A stretch of 64,000 nt of DNA. Source: Ceratodon purpureus (lineage: Eukaryota > Streptophyta > Bryopsida > Pseudoditrichales > Ditrichaceae). The position numbers and the translations under genes were made by a program. Below are positions 21,001 through 34,109 of this stretch, piece by piece (position 1 is the stretch's first letter; each line of letters begins with the position of its first letter). The notes under the pieces are model-generated. The model was not told the DNA's origin. It saw nothing but the letters and a program-made list of their open reading frames with translations, and did no database searches. The DNA is taken from the NCBI GenBank assembly GCA_014871385.1, contig CM026427.1, positions 124,001 through 188,000 on the forward strand, in the 5' to 3' direction.

Positions 21001-24000
21001 GTCGTCATAAAGAGGACCTGCCACATATGTCCCATCAGAACCAGTGACTGTGGATGCTGCGATATCCCCTGCTTTCAACCCTCCAGCCAGACTGTCCTTT
21101 CCAGCGACAACAGTGATTTGAACACCATCAAGAGCCGGAACTACGCTCCCCTTCACATAAATTCCAGGGCGTCCCTGGAACTCAGGGATTTGCGGCTGCT
21201 TCTGATCAGCAGTAACGTGAACCTAGAACAACCCCGAAAAAATCAGTAGAGACGCAAATGATACGAAAACATTCTCCACGAAAAAAGACAACCAAACTTT
21301 AAAATGAAATGAATTATGATTAAGCAATAATACAAATGCTTACTTGATACTCTCTAGGGTAGAATAGTATTTGTGACGACGAGTCCTCCTTTCTGGCACC
21401 ACAACAAGATAAATTAATAAGACACGTCAAAAATTTCGTGTTAACTATATACCACATAAACTCTAACCGAGAGTTGATGCCCAAAAAAAGGGAGAGACTC
21501 TCCTGATCAGTTGACGAAGAAATATCAAACTTGAATTGAGAGTGCCTAATCACACCTTCCATGATGAGCAGAAAAGATAAGTTGCATCCCCAACTCCGCC
21601 CAGTGAGAATACTCATATACCGCATGAGAATTGACATCATCGGGTTCTGAAATGAGACGAGCGGGATTGTCAAGATCCACCACTCGGCCATCAGAGCTTT
21701 GAACTTGGATAACCAAAGAGTCATCTAATAAATGGGCGGTCCCATATAGCGCAGAATCGATGTGGACCTCCCCTGCCAGCAAATACTTTTGACCAACCAA
21801 TTCCAAAGGCTGCAAACCACAAGGGTACAAAATATGCCAATTCGAATTCAGGTTTCCAGTATTCTGATCATAAAAAATCAGCTGACAAGGCTCGCAGCTA
21901 CGGAACCTTAGAACCTCACAGGAATGAGAATGAAAGATAAGAAAGCCATAAATTGAGGCAAGCAGCAAAAATGAGTGTACATAAACCAAAAGCTAGCTTT
22001 CGATTTTAGAGCAAATTAGCTATTTCATACAAATCGAATTACCAATGATTTTCTTCACATAGATATATAAATCGACGGACAAGTCTCACAATCTTGTGAT
22101 TCAGACGACCTGGCCATAAACAGATTCTTAAATCACGCATTCCTTACTTCTTCATGTACAATTTATAGAGAGACGTACCTAGATCACAATCAAACACTTA
22201 CAGATGGATTTCCGGAAGACACACTTACAGATGGTTTTGCAGTATCGAAGTAAAAGGCATGAGCTCCAAAGAAAACATAAGGATCCGTAAAGTGGAGTTC
22301 GTGAACACCAGGTGACTCCAGACATATCTGCTGCCATCCTTTCTGTCATCCATTCAAGAAAAGAAGCATAAGCCAACTGAAAAACGAGCATGATTCACAT
22401 CGAGGAGAGTCGAGGCAGAAATTGTGTCCAATGAAAACAAAAACACCCCAAATTCTGTGAAGCTGAGTGCAGTGCAGCACTTATAGAGAGCGTCACTCAA
22501 AACTGAACAGATGCTATAGATTGAAAAAGAACTACACAAGTTGATGTAAGAATAAAAGAATGGGTGCAAAAAGATGGAGAACCTTAAGATCCACATTAGT
22601 ACCCTCATTCTGAGGGTGTAAAATGAAGGCGCTGACTGCATGTGTCGACGTGACATGCATCCAAAACCCCTTCTGAACAAACTTAAGTCCTTTAATATCC
22701 TCAGTTCTCACATCAACTTCCAAGGTTTTTTCCACCCAACACCAATCATCCTCCCTAACGCTGTCTTTTGCCTTGTGTTGAACCTGAAAAGTCCATATAG
22801 AGTAAAATCTCATTTAGAATATGCTCACACACATCATATTCATGTCGATCCATGTTACATTCTCCAGGCATCAAGATATTATTTGCTAAAAATCAACGCT
22901 GAATTGAAACAGTTTATTAGAAATTGGAACTAATATGCATAAATGGGATGTCCAAACACAACGCTAACAATAGACTACCAAATGGAGTCTTCCAACGTAG
23001 ACTTACCTCAAGCTTATACTTTCCAGGAAGAACATTCTCAAAAGAAAACTTGTTGCTCGACAAATTCAGCTCTTGCTTCGAAGTCGCCTTCCCATCCAAA
23101 GATCCAACAGAAGAAAGAGTAATTTTCACATGCGAAGAGCAAGCTTCCTTACACCTCACCACACCTGAAATGCTCACTTGAGCCTGCAGATAAAACAAAC
23201 AAAGTGTCAGCAGAATTGAAATTTGGACAGCCAGATCTCAAAATTGACCATCTTTCTCTTCATTGCAAATATATGCCCCTTGCCAAAAATGATAGTACAT
23301 CCAATGGGGCCCGGTATCTATCTAACTTGTGCATGTAAGAAACCAAGAACTCCGTACCATTCTTCAATAAAGCCTTTCATAGAACTCAGAATTACTAAAT
23401 CTTAACCTTACATATTTACAACTCTTCTCATCTCATTACATTTAGGTCAGGCCTTGACAAAATCAGTTCACTAGTTATTGGTGGCAGGAAAACCCAAAAA
23501 AAAATTTAGCAGGCTAATAACAGTGAACCGCCATTGACATTGAACTTCCAAAAACGTTATTTCAGGCTAGTACCTGAGTGAAAATAGCATCAAGAAGAGG
23601 TTTCGTGACAGTCACGTCCATGTGCACTGGAGAAAAGATCAACGCAGATACATTCTCAGCGATGGTAGTAACAGGCGAAATCCTGTAATCTCCGGGCGGT
23701 ACCTATCAAACATAAAGTATGTGAAACGTTTAGAGTTTACAATTATTAGTCCAGTATACCTATACAGGGGAAAGGTTAAGCAGAAAGAGATGCACTTGGG
23801 AGAGCAACATGACAAATCGGTCGTCAAGATAGTAGCACTCAAGGTTACAGCAAATAGGCATAAAAATTTGTGATATACCTCAAAGCAAAATGAACCAGAA
23901 TCGTCAGTACGTGTAGTTTGAGGCTTCGCACCATCTGGCCCATGGGTAAGTGCAACTTGACGCTGCAGAAGTGAGAAACAAGAGTGAAGGGGCAAATGAA

Positions 24001-27000
24001 AAAAATAGTAAGATTTAAATGCAGCGACAAGCAAACTTTACGGCATATAATAACGTCAATTTAAAACAAACGAAAATTACGCGACATGATGGAAAATTCT
24101 TAAGAACCAGCGTGGACATTCATGGAGACACCCAAACCAAAAAGAATACATGAAAACAAGGTGCATCGACAGAAATTGCTGATGTAACCATGTCATGGTA
24201 AACTCATCCGGAAATCAGCTACAAGAGAGTAGCTTTTAGTTACAGATACATTGTAGAAGCGAGACTCGTCGAGTATAGAAGTATAATTAAGGCTCGATTC
24301 AAGAACTAACCTTGCGGGCATGAACCGGATTAACAGCATGAACTGATCCACAAACTTGATAGTGAGTCGCTTTTATCTCTGGAATTGACGCCATATTTGG
24401 GAGCACCTGAAATATGAAAGTATTAATAGAGACAAGAAGATGACAGGAATCTTAAAAGCTGCAACAAACATCAAAACGCTGCACAAGAATGCTACAAAAC
24501 CAAAACGTAGAAGAATTTTTGATGCAGACTACTAAAAGTTTTACAGGGTCGTAAACCCCGCCGATTCTTGACGTTATTTGCTGCTCAAGTATCAATAGTA
24601 CAGAGAAGGAAAGGAGTACCCATACGAAACTTTGTGAAAAAATGAGTTCTTCATAATCCTCCAACAAAAACTACCGTGAATCCAGAGGCATGTTCCATTT
24701 TGAAATATGCATTATTATGAAAAACTCCGAAAGTTTCAAACCCACCTGAAAGTTCTGTAGTGAAGTAAACTTGTAGTTCTCCTTCCTAGCTTGTATTGTG
24801 TAATATGTCAATGTCACCTGCAATGGTTCAAGAAATTCCCATAACTTGATTGCACTTCAGTCTGTGAAAACTAACACGCATTCCTATTCCATTTGAACAC
24901 CGGTATACGTTGGCATTGACACCAGGACTGTCAACGCAAACTATGTGTACTAAGGACTACGCCAACGATATGTAAGACGGTAAATTGCACAATGTCACAA
25001 CAAACTGAAGTATTGGATTCACATATGATACCTGGTCAAGCTTATAATAGCCTTCGGCGTCTGTGGTTGCACGCTCAGTGTCACCAATTTCAATTTTCAC
25101 ACCTTCAAGACCAGTACCTTCATGGTCAACGACACGACCCCCAACAGAAAAACCTGTAACCTGTCAACCAAAATTCCATCAGGGAAAGAAGAATTGGAAA
25201 GAAAACAAAAAAAAAAAAAATTAAAAAATTAAAAAAACTTCAATCAAGCATATCCAGTATTTAGCTTTTGACCAAATAAATTCAAACAGCAACTTTCATC
25301 AGACTTGCCAATGTAACTGTAGCGACTTCTCCACTCAAACAGGATGCAGATAATCTAACTTGTTTTTGTGGGAATACCTGGAAAGGCTCCGATATCTTAA
25401 TAGAATTATGACCAACAGTGGCATTCACAGACGAAGGCGAAACGTCGAATAAGGTGTTCTCTCCTCGGTAATACGGCACCAAAGTAAACATCCCTGAAAA
25501 TTTTGAAGAGAGACTCTTTTTTAGAGCACTAAAACATTGCGCTTTAAGACTAGAAAATAACGTGATGGCAAAGCAGGTTAGCAGTCAGATTTCAAGAGCG
25601 GCAAAGATTGAAATAAAATCAAGCAACTGTTCTGCAATATTTAACTAAATTCAAAATACTCTAGTAACTACTACTGTGGAATTCAACACCGGTCAAGAAT
25701 ACGACAGATGTATGTACCGCATGGAACTCCAGAAAAGACAAATTTCCCCTCGGCATCTGATATAGCACGGCACAAGGCTGGTTTAGGTAAAGGAGTAGCG
25801 CTGCCAGCTCCTTGGGGACAAAACATTTCACGAACGTCATCAGAATAAAGATACACTTGAACGCCAAGCACGGGATTGCCCTGCAATCGGAAAAGGTTTA
25901 TTAGTGGACCTTGCCTTCTTCATATTATCAGCAATTATATAATTAAATCGAACTGAGAGGCAACTCAACTACATCGAGCATCTACAAAGGATCAAGTTCT
26001 ACGCTTTTCCGGCAGAGATAACGGTTAGGGATCTCTAGACCACAATACCACTACTGGTAATAGAAAGAAGGCTAGTATAGCTTCTGTTAGAATCAGGCCT
26101 TACATGATGGAATTAAGAATATTCTTGCAATCTCATCATTGTCACCACTACCTCTAAAATTTACAAGAATGACTCAGATCAAGTGCAAATCAAGATTAGT
26201 ATGCCCTGGCATTGCTCCATACATTGTATGAAAACTAAACTAAGCTGAAGCTGCACTGAAGCTCGACAATTAGAAGCATGTGAGTAATAATTCATTGGAA
26301 CAAATACGTACATTCTGATCTAACTGTGAGCCAAAAGATGATTCAAATACCTGAGATTCAACAGATCCTTCCAGATTATATCCAGAAACAAAAAATATGT
26401 CCTCCACTTCTCCATTACCCCACCCCAACTCTACCTGTGCAGTGAAGAATAATTCAGTATCAGCAGACTAGCCATCAGAATTTATGAGCAAATACTCACA
26501 AGCCCTAAATGTTTCAGAAATTGGTCCAAGGTGGTAGAACATCCTGTCCTTCCAACTTTAAGGGGCCCTTCAAGCTTCTCTCCCAATTCGCAGTTTGGTA
26601 AGCCATTTCACCCTTGATTCCCTACACGAGTTTTCAGCAGGATACTTGCAGGAGAACCTTAAGGTGCACCTATGCTATCTGCTATATCAATAGAATTCGT
26701 TATGGTTGAAAAAACCAAGTGAACTGCGCAGAAAAATATTCGCTCAACAATTACGCAGCAGCATATATGAATCAAGGGAATATAATAGAGAGCACCTCCT
26801 GAGAGCCCTTTGCTTCCACTATTAAGTCCGGATGAGAAGCCACTATCTTGTACCTCCCTGCCACCATTTCAGAAAAAACAACCAGAAGACAGCTCCTTTT
26901 GAGACAAACCCTCTGATTCAAGAAGAAATCATGCATCTATGCGCAACTCTACGTCACGTAGCTACTCAAAACTACTCAATATTTCGAATGACGAACACAG

Positions 27001-28873
27001 CATGCTAATCCCTGGCACTATAGTATACTTTTATCTGTGGCTGTTCTATACTACACTCTTCTGACCCATTATAACAAGAAAAAATATGATACGCTGGGCA
27101 ATCATGATTTCGAGCCACCTCCATAGTAAAAAAACTGTACAAACTCATCAGTCTTCTTGAAAGAAGATAGATCATCATTTCAGTTCTCGAAGAGTGTATT
27201 TTTAGTCTGCTAACATAGCAAAAGACTGAACATCCATGAAGGTGAAGAGACTGATGGCAAAAAAGTCATGCAAGTTATACAGTGAATAAGAAAACAAATA
27301 GTGCACTCTAGAAGTTGTTCGAAGTACGTTTCCAGAAGGTAATTTATGGAGCAAACGGCTACCTGTCTGAAGATTCTCAAACATATAGCTGCCACCTGCG
27401 CTTGTCAACACCGACGCAACGGGCTCGCCGCCTTCCACAGGAGTCAAGGTTAACTTCACGCCTGTGGGTCCTTCTTCCTGGCCAGCACAACTTGGGCCTC
27501 CAACTCCACCAAGAACTTTTCCTGATAATGTGAAACTGCATCGTGTTCAATGCAGAAATCTTAGTTCCTATCAAACGTTTTGAACTCGAGGCGAAAAAAT
27601 AAACACAAATTTCAGGAAAAAAGAATCCAAAGGTCAGTTCTAACAATCCAAATAGGTAGTTGGTAATAGCAACCAAACAAAATATCTTCATAGGGAATGG
27701 ATTTGATCACCAACCCAGTGTAGCGAAAATTGATATCTTCATTGCCATTGCAGCCGTTCTCGTCAACGGTTACTGTCACCTGCAAATTGCATTCACATCC
27801 CGTGAATCAATCTCATGGGCCAAGTTTTTGAAAGTAGTGACCTATATTTCAAAGAATTAAAATATCAAACCCTTCTGACGTTCATGACATATACCGCACG
27901 AAACTATAGCAGCCGTTGCTTGCTATGACTCATGCTTGAAGACGCTAAGCGTGTTAGAGAGTACCGCGCACCTGAGAAGGTTCGAAAGACCACCCTTCTG
28001 GACCCCGAATCTGGACAGATAGAGTGCCCTAGAATAACATGAAATAAAAGAGGTTGGCTCCCAAACAATGGATTAAAGTCGTTGTGATAGCTTGTTTGAA
28101 ACATATGTTGCAGCATTCAGAATGATAAGAAAAAGAAGGATGCTAAAGATAACAACGACGACCATACCTTGTCGTAGACAGGCACAAAATAGTATCCATT
28201 AGGAGCGCATTGAGTGCTATCTTTCACAAGACCATCAACTGTTCGGAGCTCTACCTGCATATAGGCCAGAAAATATAAGTTCTTTTAAGTTACAAAACTC
28301 CAGAACAACACAGAAAACAAATTTAATCATGCCTTCCAACACAACCGAGTTGAGAATATTAAACAAATTGAAGCATGATAGCGAACTCACCGTAATGTGA
28401 GAATAGTCGAGCTTAGGGGCGGATGGCTTCCTCAATTTGGCCAGAGCTGCACTAGCCTGTGATTGAAAAGAGCATACATTTGTGAGGTAGACGTCCAGGC
28501 TCGTGGATGTCCGAACTAGAACATGTCTTAAAATGACCAACTTGTGGCCAATACCAAACTCCTCTATAATATTAAAAAGCTACAGGACTCAAATGCTGTG
28601 GATGGGAACTGCCAACCACATATAAAAAGCATGAGAGAGAAACCTAGAGAGTATCAGTGTCATCATCATAATCTCGATCATAGTAGTCAGAGCATGGAGT
28701 AAAGGGGATGTTTAGAGTAGAAGGCTAAGTAGTGGAGGGAGGGAGGGATGGATCACCTCAACAAATCCACCGCAACCAAGGATGGAATCCGAAGAAGCTG
28801 CTTGCAGAAGCGATGCCAGAAACAAAAAGGACGCGAGGAGCGCAAGTAGCACCGGCCGCGACATGATCCCCAT
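18040..28873 (-). CDS. NOMO: NOMO (nodal modulator) ER membrane protein, complete 27-exon gene
   Basis: Exons, each with GT-AG borders and matching phase: 28873-28757, 28456-28391, 28254-28168, 28028-27972, 27779-27715, 27535-27363, 26857-26796, 26434-26351, 25880-25718, 25493-25378, 25160-25032, 24817-24746, 24406-24311, 23962-23879, 23702-23574, 23183-23007, 22783-22583, 22342-22229, 21809-21556, 21392-21344, 21222-20974, 20731-20501, 19934-19843, 19657-19426, 19163-18807, 18664-18591, 18154-18040. They total 3645 nt, or 1214 aa. The protein has an N-terminal signal peptide (LLALLASFLFLASLL), a string of carboxypeptidase-regulatory-like beta-sandwich repeats (TGFSVGGRVVD..EGYYKLDQ; TDSDGKYRLRGLLPNT), one C-terminal membrane segment (PVVPVVVGVAVIALFASM) and a short basic tail. 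Length and layout match plant NOMO proteins, type I ER proteins associated with the Sec61 translocon. A second in-frame ATG at 28864 is an alternative start. No defect was seen. Confidence 0.95.
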
Positions 28874-29252
28874 CCCGCCCGCCAAGCCCCGCGGAGGGGG
28901 CTCGCCTGCTGTGTGGCGAGTAATTTGACAAGGGGGTGCAGGAGGAATGGGATCTAGCGACGAAAAGCCTGAGGAAACGAGACATGGACATGGACAGGGT
29001 CAGGAAAGAACACGAACAGCAGAAAGAGAGAGAGTGAAGGATGGGACGGTTTTAGTGCGGTGCAGTGCGAAGGGCGGGGGAGGGGCAATGAAGGAAGGAA
29101 GGAAGGAAGGAAGGAAGGAAGGAATGAATGAATGCACAAGGTAGAAGTAGACTCGAACCGTGAGTTGGCAATGAATGCGCGATGGTAGAGTCATCCGGCT
29201 TGTCACGCATCGCCCATGGATCCAGTCTATGGGCAGACGAAGCCTGGAGAGG

Positions 29253-29284
<32 letters not shown>

Positions 29285-29400
29285 CAGGGAGCGGACGTAA
29301 GTCGGGGAGTGCACAGAACCAAGGAACGTATACGTAATAGGAGAGCAGACGGACGAGCACCAAAAACCCTAACTTAAACCCCCCCGCTTGGGCCCCGCCA
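28874..29400 (-). promoter_or_regulatory. Upstream region of NOMO with GA and GGAA microsatellites
   Basis: The DNA upstream of the NOMO start holds a (GGAA)n tract at about 29094-29123 and a (GA)n tract at about 29246-29279, which read as pyrimidine tracts on the NOMO strand. CT-rich tracts are common near plant core promoters, so a regulatory role is possible. No TATA box was identified with confidence. From 29400 to 30075 nothing is recognised. Confidence 0.4.
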
Positions 29401-30079
29401 ACGCCAACGCCAACACCAACAGGTTGACGGCGAGGCTGAGGGCCGGTTTACACTACGGTCTCCGGTCGGTCAAGAATGCTTGGCCAAGACAAATGGTTCT
29501 ATGACGCAAATGGTGGATGTGCCCGAGAAGAATTAAAGGCAATAAAATATTTCAAAAGAAGTCTTGACTCGTTGTAGTCTAAACACCTAGAGGAGAAGCT
29601 TAGCGGACAAGTTCACCAGAGAAATGTACCCGTGAAGTTCTTTTTTGATAAAAACCCGTATTTCTCTACATTCACATTGTATCAAAAGATTTTAAAAATA
29701 ATTGTGTTCATAAAAAATGAATATGCATATGTATGACAATTTGACTAAACCTCAAAATTATTTTATTATCAAATTGGGCGGAAGAATAATAATATTTTTT
29801 GTTGATTTTCACTTTCCATAATTAAAAAACATCTCATGATAATATAATATTCATTTTTATTCAGTTCAGATAATTAAAATTGCCAAATTGCCAATTGTCA
29901 ATTTTGGCCCATGTATAAACACCAATCAATAACAACAATACCATCAGAACCTTACATGCTCATGTCTACACAGACATGTTAAAAAGCCCAAAAAATAAGC
30001 TCTAAGCCTTCAAAATGGCTTTTAAAAAAACATTACAGCATGTAGAGCTAGAGTGGTAAGTGTATAAATCTGATTTTAA

Positions 30080-30997
30080 CCCCTAAAAATCCAGCCGGTT
30101 TTGGAGGTTCCAAAACCCAAAACAACCATTTTTGACCACATTGTGGGAACGACGGTTTGGACCTAAAACAAATGATTTTTTTAGACATCCAACTGTAAGA
30201 TCTTGTACTTTATCTTCTTTAGAAGTACTTGAAAATTTTTCAGCCGTTGAATGATTACCATCTTAGATATTATAACATTCAAAGTTGTAGCAAAACTTTT
30301 TTTGGGCATTGCTCGAATGACATAGTCAAAATGGTGCAAAGGGAGAGTTGAAGATTTTAACCCCAAATATTTTCCTCATATTTATTTCCATGTAGATAAT
30401 CAAGTTACATACCTCCATGCAAAATTTTAGAGACTTGTTACTTTTTTTGGACCTTCATAAAAATTGTTTTCTAGAAGTAGGTCTAAAAACGTTGATATAG
30501 TAAAGTATGTATGATGTTACGTATACTTGCTTTTAGAGAAATCTAAATGGTGGTTAGGTGCCTTTATAAATTTTTGATTTTCGGGCAAAATTATTTTAGA
30601 AAAATCTCAAAATCTCAAATTTTGATGAATTTTGAAAGAAATAATTCAAAATTTTGAAGCTTGTCTTTGTAATTTTTGGGGCTGCCCTTATAAAATTGGT
30701 ATATTTTTTGACTTGGGTCTCTTTGGAATTTGAGTGGTGATTTGTTTATGAAAATATTTCAAGAAAAAAAATATTAAAAAAGTCTAATTTTAAGCTGCCT
30801 GTTTTGGACTTGAAATCTAAAATTTCTAGATGAAGGTCTTAAAACTGGAATTTGGCTTTGAAAATTTTACCACATACACTTTGCAGTATAGGGAGCATCC
30901 AAAACAAATCTTAGGAAAAAATATTAATTTTAACCCCTTCATCTTGGCTGCCCAAAATCGCAAAAAAGCCGTTTTGGCTTTCTTGGATTTTTAGGGG
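30080..30997. mobile_element. piggyBac-type MITE 1 (918 bp, TTAA target site)
   Basis: Perfect 14-bp terminal inverted repeats CCCCTAAAAATCCA...TGGATTTTTAGGGG are flanked on both sides by TTAA (30076-30079 and 30998-31001). There is no coding capacity. TTAA target sites plus CCC-starting ends are the piggyBac signature. Interior text (for example AACTGTAAGATCTTGTA near 30188) recurs in MITE 2 (ACCGTAAGATCTTGTA near 46618), so the two belong to one family. Mobilisation by the transposase at 4944-7874 is possible but unproven. Confidence 0.9.
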
Positions 30998-31400
30998 TTA
31001 AGAAGGTGGGCTCACAAGGAGAAGGTGGAGGTGGATTGCAAGCCGAGAAGGCTTCTTTTAGCAAGCACAAGGTATATGGTTCAAGTCTTGGTGGTAAAAT
31101 CTACGGTCTAGATCTGTTTTGAACATTAATTTTGGGCATCTCCAAAGAAGTAGTTTTTTGTCCGATCCCTTGAGTTCGGACAAAAAACTCCTTCAAAGAA
31201 GCCCAAGTCCAAAAAGTGTTGCCATTTAAGCGGCCATATCATTTTATCATCCATGAAAAAACATCACCACCATTGTTGTCTTCACATAATGTAAACACCT
31301 TCCGGTCCAGAGTTGCATTTTCGGCCAATCATGGCTCCCGAACGCCCTTTTTCTCATGACCGGTGGACTTCTCCATCGTAGTCTAAACCGGCCATTAGGG

Positions 31401-31471
31401 CGAGGTTAAGGTTAAGGTTGAGGATGAGGCTGGGGCTGAGGTTGATGTTGAGGTTGAGGTTGAGGTTGAAG
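31401..31471. repeat. GAGGTT-type hexamer repeat
   Basis: A degenerate hexamer array of GAGGTT/AAGGTT units. It resembles telomere-like text superficially but lacks the plant TTTAGGG unit. 31002-31400 and 31472-31900 hold no supported gene. Confidence 0.75.
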
Positions 31472-32127
31472 TTTTATTCTTTCTTATTTAAACCTAAATT
31501 CCCTTAATTCAAAACTTTTATAGATCTTGTTGGAATCCAGATTTTTTTATACCGAAGAGTATTGATTTCTTAAGCTCTATTTATAACAAATTTAGAAGGA
31601 CAACTTTGACACTTAAAGACGCAATAACTTATGACATCAAAATGCAAATAAAATTCAAACAACAATTCTAAAAATTATGGCAAAGAACAAGTTTGACTCC
31701 ATCAGACTTCCCATTTATTACTGAGCAAAATTGCATGTTTAATCATAAACTAAATCTACACCCCCAAAAAATACTCACAAATGAAAGAACATAGATTACA
31801 CCAAAAAAATTATAAATCAAAAATCAAACTCAAGAATGTCTTTTATGACCAAATCCTACTAACAACCTCCAACCTGAAGTTGCTCTTAACCTTTGACGAC
31901 CCGGTGAAGACAACTCTTACAACTCATGCCGGAGAATAGCATAGGCTAAGATAAGTCAAGACAAAGCTAATTTAACTAAGAGTTAGTTTAGACTGAGATA
32001 TTAGTTGTATTAGAACTAAGAGAACTAAGAAGGTTCTAAGAAGACCTAAGATTAAAAGGGAAAGTACTTTTACTTTAAAAAGTAATTGTCCCTTAACTTT
32101 AAAAAGCAACTAGGCATGGTAGGGAGG

Positions 32128-32309
32128 TATATAAGGCCCTCCAAGGCTAAAAGGAATCCACTTTATATTTTCTCCAATATATATTTGGGTTAGGGTCTTG
32201 GAGAGTACCTCGTGGTTTGGTGGTCCAAGCCAAGAACATTTAGAAGTTGGCTAGATTTGTTTAGAATTCTAGTTGATTTAAAAAATATTTATTACATTGG
32301 TATCAAAGC
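32128..32309 (+). promoter_or_regulatory. LTR 3' part: TATA box and tRNA-iMet primer binding site
   Basis: TATATAAGG at 32128-32136 is a TATA box. A probable LTR end (ATTACA, 32291-32296) is followed by TTGGTATCAAAGC; TGGTATCAAAGC (32298-32309) has one mismatch to the TGGTATCAGAGC complementary to plant initiator tRNA-Met, the usual primer of plant LTR retrotransposons. A gag-like frame starts 28 bp later. The 5' edge of the LTR was not located. Confidence 0.7.
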
Positions 32310-32336
32310 TAGTGTTAATTTTTCTTATAAGGGAAG

Positions 32337-34080
32337 ATGGCCGGCATCGCTTTCGTAGAGTTTGATATGGATAATGGTTTTGAAAAAGCTTTAGATAAGT
32401 CTATCATGTTTCATCAGCTCATCGTTGAGATAGAGAAGTTGAAGGTGGCAAGAAATCGTGCTAAATTGAAGATTGCAGTTCTTGAAGTTGCAAAGGAGAA
32501 GGAGCAAGTATCTAGGTGCAAGCCAACGGATCCTGAGAATTTTCAAGAAGGAAGGCCGGTGCGTATCAACGCTTAGTTGAATGCGATGGAGAGTTATCTT
32601 CAAGCCAATAACACTACCCCTAAACCTTGGGTTGATTTGGCTAAGACTTATCTAGAGACTAGAGTTGCTCACCATTCGCAAATTGTTGCTAGGAATTTGC
32701 AGCTTCAGGGTAAGGATGCTAAGGATTGGGTGCATTTCAAAAAGGCACTTATTAAGGCCTATTGAAATGTTAGTCCTAAGCAACTTGCTAGGACCAAGCC
32801 ACAAAATTGACTCAAACCTCATGTGTGGAAAGTTATGAAAATAAGTTCTACAAGTTATATGCAGAGATTAAAACTTTACTTATGAGTTTTGGGAACAAGA
32901 TTCATCAATTTATTGCTAGATAGAAAGCAGAGATATGATTAAAAGTGGTTGTGGACCCAATGAATAATGCCCAACCATAGGAGGATTTTCAAAGATTGGT
33001 TATATATGCTATTTTTATTGATGCCAATCTTTAGCAAATTAGGGCTTCACTAAGTGAAGCACCTAACAAGAGTATCGAGAAGACGAATCCTACCACCAAA
33101 GAAGAGGCGGGTGGTTCCATTTAGGCTAAAAAGAAATCTCTGATCATGTTTGATGATAGTATAAAGATTGATTATAAAAGCTATCGGATAGCTTTCTTAA
33201 AGAAAGAAAGAAAGTATTATTATTGTGAAGAAAGGGCCAGAGAGCAAGCAATTGCCGTAAGAATGCCAAAACGTTTAGTGGTGAAAAGAAGGATTTTTAG
33301 ATCCTCAAGAGGAGAGCAGTGAGCAATCTCTTGAGGAAGAAGAAAGGAAATTTAGGTTTAAGTTTTTGGAGTCTTTTAATCCCATCTTAAAATCCAAAAT
33401 AGAAAGTTCTATTGATTTTGTATTGGGTTTTAGAAATTTTGATATGAATAATGAGATACAGTTGCCTTATCTCCATAGCTCACTAGATACACTTGTTGAT
33501 GAAGATTTTAGTGTTTATGGTCATTGTTTATTACTTGATATTTTTCTTGAGAATTTAGCCAATTATATACCAGCATATAAAAAGGGCAAAAATAAAAACC
33601 TTTTGAGACAAGTGCTTGTATTTTGGTTAAAAAGAAAAAAGGTAAAGTAAAAGATAAAAATGACAATAGACAATTGTCAAGATATCAATTGCTACATGAG
33701 TGTGAATACGCTTATGGAGATGCTTTTGGATTGATAATGAAAGAGGTTTGGCAGGTGTATTATGATCCACTTAAACCTAGAATCTTGAATGCTCTAAGTC
33801 TAAGTAGTGATTTAGTCATGCAATTTCTAGGAAATGTTTATGGAATGGATGCGCATGTTTTAATTAGATATTGCTGCTAGTCATTGCTATTTGAATTCAT
33901 CATATGCTAGACGTACAGGCTTGCATGTAGAAGAAAATAATGGTAAAATTGTATTGGGAAATGGATTAGAAGTTGAACTTGTAATTAGTGTCCATGTGCA
34001 TGTTAAAATTACAATAACAATCTCAAGTCTCATGCTTGGTCACTAATTAAGTGATGGCTTTGACTTGATCCTAAGAGATA
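32337..34080 (+). pseudogene. Decayed LTR retrotransposon gag-protease remnant
   Basis: Broken frames start at ATG 32337 and are interrupted by stops near 32574 and 32763. They read like a retrotransposon gag (WVDLAKTYLETR, DWVHFKKALIKAY). A degraded zinc-knuckle-like patch follows near 33215-33270, and an aspartic-protease-like patch near 33855-33990 (LDIAASHCYLNSSYARRTGL, then VLGNGLEVEL), where DIAAS stands for the catalytic DTGAS. No reverse transcriptase or integrase was recognised. The gag-protease order directly after a primer binding site fits an LTR element; superfamily assignment (Ty3-like is my guess) is uncertain. Confidence 0.55.
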
Positions 34081-34109
34081 ATTGGTTAAATAAACATACA
34101 GCCCATGGG

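Noticed and set aside
25282-25491. Separate small minus-strand gene in NOMO
   Set aside because: It is exon 10 of NOMO read through its donor into the intron.
31401-31471. Internal telomere-like repeat
   Set aside because: The unit is GAGGTT/AAGGTT, not the plant TTTAGGG or its reverse; better called a hexamer microsatellite.
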